From Muribaculaceae bacterium (GTDB taxonomy: Bacteria > Bacteroidota > Bacteroidia > Bacteroidales > Muribaculaceae): a DNA stretch of 64,000 nucleotides. Of this stretch, positions 23,954 through 32,887 are shown piece after piece (position 1 is the first letter of the stretch; each line of letters begins with the position of its first letter). The notes beneath the pieces are model-generated. The model was not told the DNA's origin, did not search any database, and was given only the letters and a program-made list of their open reading frames with translations. Both the position numbers and the translations under genes were made by a program. The stretch is taken from positions 730,967-794,966 of the forward strand of contig JAMPHP010000001.1 of NCBI GenBank assembly GCA_023663365.1, in the 5' to 3' direction.

Positions 23954-24778
23954 CTATTCGTCTTCGTGACCGCGATATGCGTCGCAAGCCTTTTTCACGG
24001 AGCCGTGCATGAGGAGCAGGCGCTTGGCATCGTCGTATTCGAGGCCGAGCTCTTCCACTATCATGCGGGTGCCGCGGTCCACGAGCTTGGCGTTGGACAG
24101 CTGCATGTTTACCATCTTGTTGCCTTTCACACGGCCCATCTTGATCATTGTGGCGGTGGTGATCATATTGCATATCATCTTTTGGCCTGTGCCGCTCTTC
24201 ATGCGTGAACTTCCGGTGACGTACTCCGGGCCTACCACCATCTCGATGGCGATGTCGGCGGCTTCCGATACGGGGGCGTCGGGGTTCGATGTGATGGCGG
24301 CGGTGAGGATGCCGTGCTTGCGGCACTCCTTGAGGGCTCCGATCACATAGGGCGTGGTGCCTGACGCGGCGATACCTATCACGGTGTCCTTGTCGTTGAT
24401 GTCGAATTTCTCAAGGTCGCGCCATCCTTGCAGGGTGTCGTCCTCGGCATTTTCCACGGGGTTGCGCAGGGCGGTGTCGCCGCCTGCGATGAGGCCTATT
24501 ACCCAGGATGGCTCCATGCCGAATGTGGGCGGGATTTCGGATGCGTCGAGCACGCCGAGGCGGCCCGACGTGCCGGCACCCATGTAGAAAATACGGCCGC
24601 CGCGCTTCATGCGGGGCACTATCTCGCTCACGAGGCGCTCTACGGCGGGGAGTGCTTTCTCCACGGCCAGAGCCACTTTTTTGTCTTCGTTGTTTATGTC
24701 GCGAACTATTTCACCGACCGATTTCTTCTCGAGGTCGTTGTAGAGCGAGGGTTGCTCGCTGATTTTTACAAATGCCAT
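23954..24778 (-). CDS. murQ: N-acetylmuramic acid 6-phosphate etherase
   Basis: SIS-domain lyase that splits MurNAc-6-phosphate into GlcNAc-6-phosphate and D-lactate. The 274-residue protein shows the family hallmarks: IFYMGAGTSGRLGVLDASE with the catalytic-type Glu, GLIAGGDTALRNPVENAEDD, VIGIAASGTTPYV, GSSRMKSGTGQKM and the C-terminal DAKRLLLMHG helix. It is the third gene of murT-murK-murQ, 30 bp after murK. The D-lactate product has an obvious outlet in the FAD/Fe-S dehydrogenase encoded two genes upstream. Confidence 0.96.
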   Translation of the reverse strand: MAFVKISEQPSLYNDLEKKSVGEIVRDINNEDKKVALAVEKALPAVERLVSEIVPRMKRGGRIFYMGAGTSGRLGVLDASEIPPTFGMEPSWVIGLIAGGDTALRNPVENAEDDTLQGWRDLEKFDINDKDTVIGIAASGTTPYVIGALKECRKHGILTAAITSNPDAPVSEAADIAIEMVVGPEYVTGSSRMKSGTGQKMICNMITTATMIKMGRVKGNKMVNMQLSNAKLVDRGTRMIVEELGLEYDDAKRLLLMHGSVKKACDAYRGHEDE

Positions 24779-24808
24779 TGGTTGTATTCTGTGATAATGT
24801 GTATATAT

Positions 24809-25654
24809 TCAGGAGTGGTATGCGATGAGGCCTTCCATGGGGCTCTTGACGATGCGGCCTATGCGGCAGCCTTCGGCTTCGGCTGCTGCGGCAAGGACGT
24901 CGCGGAAGTAGAATGCGATGGAGCCGATGAAGTTCACACCATGCTTTTCATAGCCGGGGTACTGCTTGATGTTGCGGCGGAAGAAAGCGCGGAAGGAGCC
25001 TTCGACCATGGCGCGTATTTCGGGCACGTCGATGTTCTTGCTGATGAAAGGAGTGACGGAAGCGAGGAAGCGATTGGGCTGCGGCTCCTTGTACACCCTG
25101 CGGATTATGCCGAGCAAATCGAGGTCATATTCGTCGAGGAAGCGAGCGCACACTTCTGCCGGGAGCTGTTTCTTGAGCACGTCGCCGAGAAAGAGCTTGC
25201 CCAGCACCGCACCGCTGCCTTCATCGCCGAGGATAAAGCCAAGGGGAGATACGTTCGACACTATCGAGGTGCCGTCGTAGAGGCACGAGTTGGAGCCTGT
25301 GCCCATGATGCACGCAATGCCGGGCTCATGGCCGCAGAGGGCGCGGGCGGCAGCCAGCAGGTCGGTGTAGACCTCGATGGTTTCGGCCGAGGGTATGTTG
25401 TGGCGGATTGCACGGGCCACGTTGCCGCATACTTCCGGCGAAATGCACCCTGCTCCATAGAAGAACACGGCACTGACCTTTGCCGCCAATTCGCCGAGCT
25501 CCGGCACAAGCTGGGCCCCTATGCGCTGCCGCATCTCTTCCTCGGTGAGCATCACGGCATTCATGCCGAGGGTAAACACTTGTTTTTCAACTTTGCCCTT
25601 GTCGAGCAGGCACCAGTCTATCTTGGTGCTTCCACAGTCTGCGATAAGTATCAT
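24809..25654 (-). CDS. murK: BadF/BadG-type amino-sugar kinase, likely MurNAc kinase
   Basis: A 281-residue ASKHA-fold kinase beginning MILIADCGSTKIDWCLLDKG (phosphate-1 loop), with ACIMGTGSNSCLYDG, GFILGDEGSGAVLGK and a closing FIGSIAFYFRDVL segment. The fold is that of N-acetylglucosamine kinases; position between a DUF5009 transporter and murQ matches the murTKQ locus of Tannerella forsythia, where the kinase phosphorylates MurNAc. I therefore call it MurK, accepting that it may also use GlcNAc. Its ATG overlaps the transporter stop (25651-25654). Confidence 0.88.
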   Translation of the reverse strand: MILIADCGSTKIDWCLLDKGKVEKQVFTLGMNAVMLTEEEMRQRIGAQLVPELGELAAKVSAVFFYGAGCISPEVCGNVARAIRHNIPSAETIEVYTDLLAAARALCGHEPGIACIMGTGSNSCLYDGTSIVSNVSPLGFILGDEGSGAVLGKLFLGDVLKKQLPAEVCARFLDEYDLDLLGIIRRVYKEPQPNRFLASVTPFISKNIDVPEIRAMVEGSFRAFFRRNIKQYPGYEKHGVNFIGSIAFYFRDVLAAAAEAEGCRIGRIVKSPMEGLIAYHS

Positions 25655-26850
25655 ATCTTGATGTAGATTTTTTTACGGTAAAGCGGGTATCCAATTACCC
25701 AATTGAGAAGAACGAAAAGCACGGCATAGAGCATCGACGCGAATGTGGCATCGTTGAAGCTCAGCGGCATGAGCACCGAGTTGAAAACCATGTCGTGTAT
25801 GGTGAGGCCGCCTTCGGGGCCAACGGGGAATTTTATGAGCAGCAGGAGCAGCGACAGCACCCCCGAGAGGCAGAAGAGGAAGAGCGGGTTCACGCCGAAT
25901 ACCTCGAAGAAGCGTGTCCAGCGGCGATAGCCCTTGATGTCGATAATCCAGATCAGCAAGCCGAGGAATGAGGCTGCCAGGCCGCAGGTGGTGAGCACGA
26001 ATGTGGGCGACCACACTTTCTTGTTCAGCGGCAGTCCGTAGCTTAGCAGGAAGCCGGCGAAGGTGAGGATAGTACCCACGATGAAGAGCTTGTTGATGCG
26101 CAGGTTATTGTCCTTGGTGCTCATGATCAGGCCACCGCAGATGAAGCCTATGAGCATATGCGCTATCGAGGGCAGCGTGCTCACGATGCCTTCGGGGTCG
26201 AGGGTGAGGGCTTGGCCGCCTACTACATCGGTGTAGAGGTGGTTTGCTCCGAGGATGGTGTTGTCGATTATATATATAATGTTAGTTTCGGCGAAAGTGT
26301 AGCCGTTGCCCAGCAGGAGCAGCAGCGCATACACCGCCAACATTCCTGCCACGGTCCACTTAAGCCCTTTCATGGGTATGAGAAGGGCAAGGAGGGCACC
26401 GAAGCCGTAGCACAGGGCAAGGCGAGGGAGTACGCCCATCACGCGGATATGGTCGAAGTTGAACACTGCCTCGTAGAGCGACGGGCCGCGCACCACGCCG
26501 CGGATGAAGATGCCGAACCATGCCAGAAAAAGGCCGATAAGGAAGATAAGCACAGTGCGTCGCAGTATCTTGCCGAAGCTCTGCATGGTGAGCTCGAAGT
26601 TGAATTTACGCAGCGAGAAATAGGTGGAGATACCCATGATGAACATGAAGAAGGGGAATACGAGGTCGGTGGGTGTGAGCCCGTTCCACTCGGCATGTCG
26701 CAGAGGAGCGTAGATGTCGCCCCACGAGCCCGGATTATTCACCAAAATCATGCCGGCCACCGTGATGCCTCGCAGAATGTCGAGGGCAAGCAGGCGGCCG
26801 CCACCTTTGGCGGCTTGCTCGGGCGGGTTTGCAGCTTTGTTTTGCTTCAT
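25651..26850 (-). CDS. murT: DUF5009/NagX-like membrane protein, likely MurNAc transporter
   Basis: A 399-residue multi-pass membrane protein starting MKQNKAANPPEQAAKGGG (ATG at 26850; a GTG further upstream would overlap the neighbour). The segment LLALDILRGITVAGMILVNN and PTDLVFPFFMFIMGIS are signatures of the heparan-alpha-glucosaminide acetyltransferase-like/DUF5009 family. Databases often call these acyltransferases, but as I recall the T. forsythia homologue MurT, encoded directly before MurK and MurQ, is needed for MurNAc uptake. The same gene order here supports the transporter reading. Confidence 0.8.
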   Translation of the reverse strand: MKQNKAANPPEQAAKGGGRLLALDILRGITVAGMILVNNPGSWGDIYAPLRHAEWNGLTPTDLVFPFFMFIMGISTYFSLRKFNFELTMQSFGKILRRTVLIFLIGLFLAWFGIFIRGVVRGPSLYEAVFNFDHIRVMGVLPRLALCYGFGALLALLIPMKGLKWTVAGMLAVYALLLLLGNGYTFAETNIIYIIDNTILGANHLYTDVVGGQALTLDPEGIVSTLPSIAHMLIGFICGGLIMSTKDNNLRINKLFIVGTILTFAGFLLSYGLPLNKKVWSPTFVLTTCGLAASFLGLLIWIIDIKGYRRWTRFFEVFGVNPLFLFCLSGVLSLLLLLIKFPVGPEGGLTIHDMVFNSVLMPLSFNDATFASMLYAVLFVLLNWVIGYPLYRKKIYIKI

Positions 26851-26906
26851 AAGATGTTTTAGAAAAATTGTGTGTCGGTGATTATTGATTGGTTTGCGTG
26901 GGTTTC

Positions 26907-29714
26907 TTATCGTGAGGTGGTGCACTCATCCACCAGATACACTATCGAGCGGTAGGGAATACCGCCGTTTGTGGTGAGACCTATCTCGCAGGTGCGCGAG
27001 TTGGAGTAGCCGGTAGTGATGCCGGCAGCCTCGAGCTGTGGGCGCAGTTTGCGCAGTCCCCAGGCGTTGAGCTCGGGATGAGTGAAGCCCTTGTCGCCGG
27101 CAAATCCGCAGCAGCCGATTTCGGCAGGTACGAGCACTTTGCCGGAGCATAGTCCGGCGAGAGCTATGATTTTGTCGCCAAGCCCCATACGCCGGGTAGA
27201 GCAGGTCACGTGCACAGCCACGGGAGTGTCGTGGCGGTGGAACACGAGCCTCGGGGCAAGATAGTCGTGTATAAATTCGGCGGGCTCGAAGAGGGTGAGG
27301 CTCTTTATGTGCTCCCTCATGCGGTGCAGGCAGGGGCTTTGGTCGCATACGATTGGCAGGCGTCCGCCCTCAGAGGCCTCGGCAAGCGCGGCCTCGAGTT
27401 CGGCGGTCTTGGCATCGGCCACATCGGGCATACCCTTGCTCTCCCATATCATGCCGCAGCAGAGCTTCTCCATATTCTTAGGGAAGATAACTTCGTAGCC
27501 TGCCTTGCGGCACAGCTTCACGAACACCTCGGGCAGAGGGAGCAGATTGGAGGGGTCGCTTTCGGCAGGACCCATGGTGCGGTTGATGCACGAAGGGAAG
27601 TAGACCACGCGCAGGGGCGCTGCGGGGTCGGCTTGCTTGTCGGCGAGGCGGCCGGCGTTGAAGGCCGTAGGCAGAGCCGGAGTCCACAGCGGCATACCGA
27701 CTTTGTGCAGAGCCTTGCCTACGGCAGTGACGCCCTTGTTGCCAAGGATGAAGTGAGCGCCTTCGGCACCGGCAAGCATCACGCGCAGTGCCGACGACAC
27801 TCCGGCCAGATGAGCCGCGGCATAGCGCCCGAGCTTGCGGCCGGTGCTGCCGAGCTCGCGGGTGCGGATGTCGTGTATCATGTCGGAGGTGTTGATGCCC
27901 ATGGGGCAGGAGGTACTGCACAGACCGTCGCCGGCGCAAGTCTCGTTTCCGAGGTAGCGGAAGCCCTTCTCGAGGGCGTGCAGGCGGGTATCGTCGGAGC
28001 CGTCGCTTCGCAGACGCGAGATTTCGCGCTGCACCACAATGCGCTGGCGTGCCGATAGGGTGAGGCCGCAGCTCACGCAGTTTACCTCGCAGAAACCGCA
28101 CTCTATGCAGCGGTCGACGTGAGGGTCGGTGAGAGGCAGAGGCTTCATGCCATGGATGAAGCAGTCGGGATCGTCGTTGAAAATCACTCCGGGATTGAGG
28201 ATATTCTGCGGGTCGAAGGCTTTCTTCAGGCGCTTCATCAGCTCCCATGCTTTCGGGCCCCACTCTGCTTCGACGAAGGGAGCCATGTTGCGGCCTGTGC
28301 CGTGCTCGGCTTTTAGCGAGCCGTCGTAGCGGCCCACCACGAGCTCCTCGATGCGCTCCATCAGGTGGCGGTATTTGTCGATTTCCTCCTGAGTGTCGAA
28401 AGCCTGCGCAATCACGAAGTGATAGTTGCCCTCGAGCGCGTGGCCGTAGATGCAGGCGTCGTCGTAGCCGCACTCCTCAAGGAGCTTGGCGAGCTCTACC
28501 GTAGCCTCGGGCAGATTGTCGATGTGGAAAGCAATGTCCTCGATAAGAGCCGTGGTGCCTAAGGGACGTGTGCCGCCCACTGCGGGGAACACGCCGGAGC
28601 GCATCTGCCACCAGGCGGCCACTTCGGCCGGATCCTGCGAGAAGTGCGCGGGCTTGAAGAGCTTGAAGGGCGCGAGCACCTTGAGCGATGCCTCGATGCG
28701 GCTCTGCAGCTCTTCGGGGCTATCGGCTTCGGTCTGAAGCAGGAGAGCAGTGAGTCCGCTGCCGGTGGTGTCGCCTACGGAGGCGAGAGATTTGCGGTCG
28801 AGCAGCTCACAGGCCTGCACGCAAGCGGCTTTGCGAAGAGCCACCACCGCCCGGCAGGCCTCGGCCATGTCGCTGAAATAGAGCATCGCAGAGGCTGTGT
28901 GTGGCAGCTCCTCGGCAGTGTTGATGCTCACCTCGCTCATGAAGGCGAGAGTGCCTTCGCTGCCTACCATGCAGTGCGCGATGATGTCGAAGGGATCATC
29001 GTAGAGGATAAACGGCAGAAGGTTGAGGCCGGTGACGTTCTTTATCGAATATTTGTGGCGGATAAGCTCGCGGAGCTCTTCGTCGTCGTTGATGCTGCTT
29101 CTGATAAGCTCAATCTCGGCGAGCAGTGGAGCATGCGAGCGCTCGAAAGCGGCGCGCGAGTCGGCATCGGCCGTGTCGAGCACGGTGCCGTCGGCCAGGA
29201 TGAGGCGGATAGAGCGGAGCACGCGGTCGCTGTTTGCGTGCGTGCCGCATTTCATGCCTGAGGCATTGTTGATTACGATGCCGCCTACCATGGCGGCTTT
29301 TTTCGAGGCGGGGTCGGGCGGGAACACTCGCCCGTAAGGCTTGAGAATTTCGCTCACCCGTGCGCCCACGATACCGGGCTGCAGTGCTATGGCATGAGCC
29401 TTGGGGTCGAGCAGGCGGTAGTTTTCCCAGAATTTTCCGGCCACAACGAGTATGCTGTCGGAGATTGCCTGGCCGGAGAGGCTTGTGCCGGCTGCGCGGA
29501 ATGTGACGGGCAGACCCATCATCGATGCCGTGCGGAGCACTGCCGTCATCTCTGCTTCCGACGCCGTGCGCACGACCACCTTGGGGAGCATACGGTAGAA
29601 CCCGGCGTCGGTGCCCCATGCCAGCAGGCGGAGGTCGTCGGTGTAGATGCGCTCGCGCGGTATGGTGCGGGATATTTCTTTGATGAAGCTGCTGTATTTG
29701 CTGTCTGTTTCCAT
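26907..29714 (-). CDS. FAD/iron-sulfur D-lactate dehydrogenase-like protein (GlcD-GlpC fusion)
   Basis: A 935-residue fusion. The FAD_binding_4 part spans about residues 40-190 (FRAAGTSLSG at 73-81, GGIVINNASGMKCG), the FAD-linked oxidase C-terminal part runs to about 510 (AEHGTGRNMAPF), two ferredoxin-type clusters follow (CIECGFCEVNC at 536-546, CAGDGLCSTSCP at 593-604), and two CCG heterodisulfide-type motifs lie near 752 and 868. This layout is known for membrane-associated D-lactate dehydrogenases of the Dld-II/YdiJ kind that feed electrons to quinone. It is encoded directly before murT-murK-murQ, whose last enzyme releases D-lactate, so oxidation to pyruvate is the best guess. Glycolate or D-2-hydroxyglutarate are alternatives. 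Confidence 0.85.
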   Translation of the reverse strand: METDSKYSSFIKEISRTIPRERIYTDDLRLLAWGTDAGFYRMLPKVVVRTASEAEMTAVLRTASMMGLPVTFRAAGTSLSGQAISDSILVVAGKFWENYRLLDPKAHAIALQPGIVGARVSEILKPYGRVFPPDPASKKAAMVGGIVINNASGMKCGTHANSDRVLRSIRLILADGTVLDTADADSRAAFERSHAPLLAEIELIRSSINDDEELRELIRHKYSIKNVTGLNLLPFILYDDPFDIIAHCMVGSEGTLAFMSEVSINTAEELPHTASAMLYFSDMAEACRAVVALRKAACVQACELLDRKSLASVGDTTGSGLTALLLQTEADSPEELQSRIEASLKVLAPFKLFKPAHFSQDPAEVAAWWQMRSGVFPAVGGTRPLGTTALIEDIAFHIDNLPEATVELAKLLEECGYDDACIYGHALEGNYHFVIAQAFDTQEEIDKYRHLMERIEELVVGRYDGSLKAEHGTGRNMAPFVEAEWGPKAWELMKRLKKAFDPQNILNPGVIFNDDPDCFIHGMKPLPLTDPHVDRCIECGFCEVNCVSCGLTLSARQRIVVQREISRLRSDGSDDTRLHALEKGFRYLGNETCAGDGLCSTSCPMGINTSDMIHDIRTRELGSTGRKLGRYAAAHLAGVSSALRVMLAGAEGAHFILGNKGVTAVGKALHKVGMPLWTPALPTAFNAGRLADKQADPAAPLRVVYFPSCINRTMGPAESDPSNLLPLPEVFVKLCRKAGYEVIFPKNMEKLCCGMIWESKGMPDVADAKTAELEAALAEASEGGRLPIVCDQSPCLHRMREHIKSLTLFEPAEFIHDYLAPRLVFHRHDTPVAVHVTCSTRRMGLGDKIIALAGLCSGKVLVPAEIGCCGFAGDKGFTHPELNAWGLRKLRPQLEAAGITTGYSNSRTCEIGLTTNGGIPYRSIVYLVDECTTSR

Positions 29715-29738
29715 AGCTCAGGGAGAGAGTGTGTGCTG

Positions 29739-30971
29739 TTATTTATAGATATGGTATTTTTCGGAAGAGCGCCTGAAGGAGTCGGCATCTTTGTTCCAGT
29801 AGGGTGCCATGTCGGCCACTTTGTAGCGCTCGCTGAAGCGGCGGCGTATCTCCTTGCTGCCGCATACTTTGTCGAACATATTGAGGCGCGACTTATCGGC
29901 CAGGTCAAAGGCCTTGCGGTCGGGATAAAGCTCTGCGAGAGCTTCCATCACGTAGAACTGCACCAGCGTGAGCGGAGCCTTGTCTTTGTCGGTGACGTAT
30001 GCCTCCACGCCCTGCAGGTTCTCACCTTTGCCTGTGGAGTAGAAGGGCTTGATATATATCGGCCTGAACTTCATGCCGGGGATGTTGCGGCTGTTGAGAG
30101 CGTCGGCGAGTGCAGGAGCTGAAATCCACTCGGCGCAGAAGAGCTTGAAGGGCAGTGTGTAGCCCACACCTATCGACATGCAGTAGAGCTCGCCAAGAAT
30201 ACCCGACATGGGGTAGTAGAGCGCTGTCTCGGGGTTGGGGATGTGAGGCGAGGGAAGCACCCAGGGCATCCCGGTGTCGGCGAAGCTCATGTCGCGGCGG
30301 TAGCCTTCCATTGGTACTACGGTGAGGGCGGTCTTCTTGCCGCCTTCAAGCAGCCCCTCCTCGTTGAGGTAGCGGGCAAGCTCGCCGGGGGTGAGGCCGT
30401 AGAGGTAGGGTATGGCGAACTGGCTCACAAACGAGAAGCACGAATCTTCCACGAGGTTGCCTTCTATCTTGTTGCCGCCTACGGGGTTGGGGCGGTCGAG
30501 AACCATAAACTCCTTACCGAGCTCCGCGCAGGCCTCCATAGCCTTGCCCATCGTAGATATGAAGGTGAAAGAGCGACAACCGTTGTCCTGAATGTCGTAG
30601 ACGAGGACATCGACGTCTTTAAGCATCTCGGCCGTGGGCTTGTGAGTCTTGCCGTAGATGGAGTATACGGGTACGCCTGTGGCCGGGTCGACGGCATTGT
30701 CCACCTTGTCGCCTGCGTGCACGTCGCCGCGCACGCCGTGCTCGGGCGAGTATAGTGCCACAAGCTCAACGCCCGGTGCTGCTGCAAGGATGTCGATGGT
30801 CGAGGTGAGGTTGTTGTCGACACCCGATGGATTCGTTATCAGGCCTACACGCTTGCCTTGCAGCTGCGTGAAGCCACCGTCGCGGAGCACTTCAACACCG
30901 GGTTTCACTTGTGCGGTGATGGCAGTGGCAGCCGCCACGATGGCGGTGAGTATCATTGAGAGTCGTTTCAT
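29739..30971 (-). CDS. namZ: exo-beta-N-acetylmuramidase, DUF1343/GH171
   Basis: A 410-residue secreted protein: signal peptide to about residue 20 (AATAITAQ), then the DUF1343 core: KRVGLITNPSGVD, VALYSPEHGVRGDVHAG, DVLVYDIQDNGCRSFTF, FMVLDRPNPVGG and PHIPNPETALYYP. This family was redefined as NamZ (GH171), which removes MurNAc from the non-reducing end of peptidoglycan fragments. It starts in an ATGA overlap with the AmpG gene (30968-30971) and precedes the dehydrogenase and murTKQ, so it would make the substrate for the salvage route that follows. Confidence 0.92.
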   Translation of the reverse strand: MKRLSMILTAIVAAATAITAQVKPGVEVLRDGGFTQLQGKRVGLITNPSGVDNNLTSTIDILAAAPGVELVALYSPEHGVRGDVHAGDKVDNAVDPATGVPVYSIYGKTHKPTAEMLKDVDVLVYDIQDNGCRSFTFISTMGKAMEACAELGKEFMVLDRPNPVGGNKIEGNLVEDSCFSFVSQFAIPYLYGLTPGELARYLNEEGLLEGGKKTALTVVPMEGYRRDMSFADTGMPWVLPSPHIPNPETALYYPMSGILGELYCMSIGVGYTLPFKLFCAEWISAPALADALNSRNIPGMKFRPIYIKPFYSTGKGENLQGVEAYVTDKDKAPLTLVQFYVMEALAELYPDRKAFDLADKSRLNMFDKVCGSKEIRRRFSERYKVADMAPYWNKDADSFRRSSEKYHIYK

Positions 30972-32872
30972 TTCTTGCGTCCGAAGTTAGGGTCAATCTT
31001 AAGGAAGGCGCAGATGCCTATGGTGGCGGCGCAGCATATCATGGTCCAGATGAAGAAGTGGCGGTAGCCTATAGTCTCCTGGAGCCAGCCTGCAGCCATG
31101 CCCGGCAGCATCATGCCGAGGGCCATGAAGCCGGTGCAGATGGCGTAGTGCGCGGTCTTGTGCTTGCCTTCCGAGAAGTAGATGAGGTAGAGCATGTAGG
31201 CGGTGAAGCCGAAGCCGTAGCCGAATTGCTCGATGAACACGCACACGTTGACGGTCAGCAGCGAGGGAGCGTCGGCGTAGCTCAGGTACACGAAAGTGAG
31301 GCAGGTGAGCGACATCGACCATGCCATAGGCCAGAGCCAGCGCTTGAGACCGCCCTTGGCAGCCACGATGCCGCCGATGATACCGCCTACAGTGAGGCCG
31401 ATGATGCCTATTGTGCCGTAGACTATGCCTACCTGGCCGGTGGTGAGGCCGAGGCCGCCTTTGTCGATGGGGTCGAGGAGGAAGGGGTTGATGAGCTTCA
31501 CGAGCTGAGCCTCGGGCAGGCGGTAGAGCAGCATGAAGGCGATAGCCACCCACACCTGCTTCTTTTGGAAGAATGTCTTGAAAGTCTCGAAGAACTCGCG
31601 GAAGATGCCGGAGGCTGTGGTGCCGGCTTCGTTGTGGCCGTCGGAGGCGGGGCGGGGGAGAGCCCAGCTGTGATACACAGCCACGATGAAGAAGAAGGCC
31701 GATAGCACTGCGAACACCACGAGCCAGGCCATCGGTATATTGCCCGATGCGCCCTCGAAGCTCGCCGTGGTAGGCTTGGTGAGCTTGTGGTCGACTTCGT
31801 AGAAGAGGTAGGCGGGTTTATCCCAGTTGCTGCTGTTGAAGGTGAAGCGTGTGGAAAGAGCCGCCTGCTCGAGCTTGATGCTCTGGTCGCCGGCTTTGTG
31901 GGTCACGTTCAGTACTATTTCCTCGCCGGCTTCGGGTGCGCGGTTGAGGCGCACGCCCACGATGGCGAAGTTGTTGTTGCGTTCGGTGTACGGAGCACGC
32001 TCTTCTCCGAAAGTGCTTGCAACCCAGCGGGTGAAAGCTCCGGGACCTTCGCTACCTGTGCTTGCGGTGCCTTTGGTGCCTGCGGTTTCGGCGGCAACGA
32101 AGCCGTTGCGCTCGTTGGAGTGCTTCACCGAGTCGCGCATGATTGCTGCATATTCCCGGAAAGGCAAAGTGCGCTCTTCGCCGCCGATATAAGCGGTCAC
32201 TTCGTCGGGAGCCTTGGTGCTCACATTGAGCTCGGGAGCGAGGGTGTAGAAAGCGAGCTCGCCGCCGAGGTCGGGCTCAGCGGCATCTATGGCTGCAAGG
32301 TCGGGGGCTGTCCACTCCACGGCAGGGTCGGCATTCACGCTCACCTGCATCGGCGCCAGGCCGGTGTTGGTCTCGATAAGACCGGCCACTATCACGAGCA
32401 GGCCTTGCCCGGCCACGGTGGCCACGCGGTAGAAGGTGGAGCGTATGCCCACGTAGAGCGACTGCTCATGCTCCGTCAGTGCGAGCATATAGAAGCCGTC
32501 GGCAGCAATATCGTGAGTGGCCGAGGTGAATCCTACAAGCCAGAAAATAGCCAAGGTGAGCTGGAAGAACAGCGGAGTGGGTGTGGTGAAGGCTATGCCT
32601 GCCAGGGCGAAAGCTATGATCCACTGCATGGTGAGAGTCCACCAGCGCTTTGTGCGGATAATGTCGACGAAGGGGCTCCAGAAAGGCTTGATTACCCAAG
32701 GCAGGTAGAGCCATCCGGTGTAGAGGGCGATGTCGGTGTTGGAGATACCCAGGCGCTTGTACATAATCACCGAGATGGTCATCACGGCCACGTAAGGCAG
32801 GCCTTGGGCGAAATACAGCGTCGGAATCCAGGCCCAGGGGTTGCGGCGGGTGTTTTTGGTCTTTGCACTCAT
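30968..32872 (-). CDS. ampG: AmpG-like muropeptide permease with large extracytoplasmic insert
   Basis: A 634-residue MFS protein starting RNPWAWIPTLYFAQGLPYVA after ten residues, the typical AmpG opening (FAQGLP). TM helices 1-5 end near residue 167 (LLVIVAGLI) and helix 6 begins near 379 (IPMAWLVVFAVL). The 210 residues between them are soluble and beta-rich, with a low-complexity TAGTKGTASTGSEGPG stretch; by MFS topology this loop faces the periplasm. Ordinary AmpG proteins have no such domain. The expected job is import of anhydro-muropeptides or disaccharides. It is followed by namZ in an ATGA overlap and preceded by spoIID with a 15-bp gap. Confidence 0.86.
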   Translation of the reverse strand: MSAKTKNTRRNPWAWIPTLYFAQGLPYVAVMTISVIMYKRLGISNTDIALYTGWLYLPWVIKPFWSPFVDIIRTKRWWTLTMQWIIAFALAGIAFTTPTPLFFQLTLAIFWLVGFTSATHDIAADGFYMLALTEHEQSLYVGIRSTFYRVATVAGQGLLVIVAGLIETNTGLAPMQVSVNADPAVEWTAPDLAAIDAAEPDLGGELAFYTLAPELNVSTKAPDEVTAYIGGEERTLPFREYAAIMRDSVKHSNERNGFVAAETAGTKGTASTGSEGPGAFTRWVASTFGEERAPYTERNNNFAIVGVRLNRAPEAGEEIVLNVTHKAGDQSIKLEQAALSTRFTFNSSNWDKPAYLFYEVDHKLTKPTTASFEGASGNIPMAWLVVFAVLSAFFFIVAVYHSWALPRPASDGHNEAGTTASGIFREFFETFKTFFQKKQVWVAIAFMLLYRLPEAQLVKLINPFLLDPIDKGGLGLTTGQVGIVYGTIGIIGLTVGGIIGGIVAAKGGLKRWLWPMAWSMSLTCLTFVYLSYADAPSLLTVNVCVFIEQFGYGFGFTAYMLYLIYFSEGKHKTAHYAICTGFMALGMMLPGMAAGWLQETIGYRHFFIWTMICCAATIGICAFLKIDPNFGRKK

Positions 32873-32887
32873 GTCGTTCAGTGGTAT

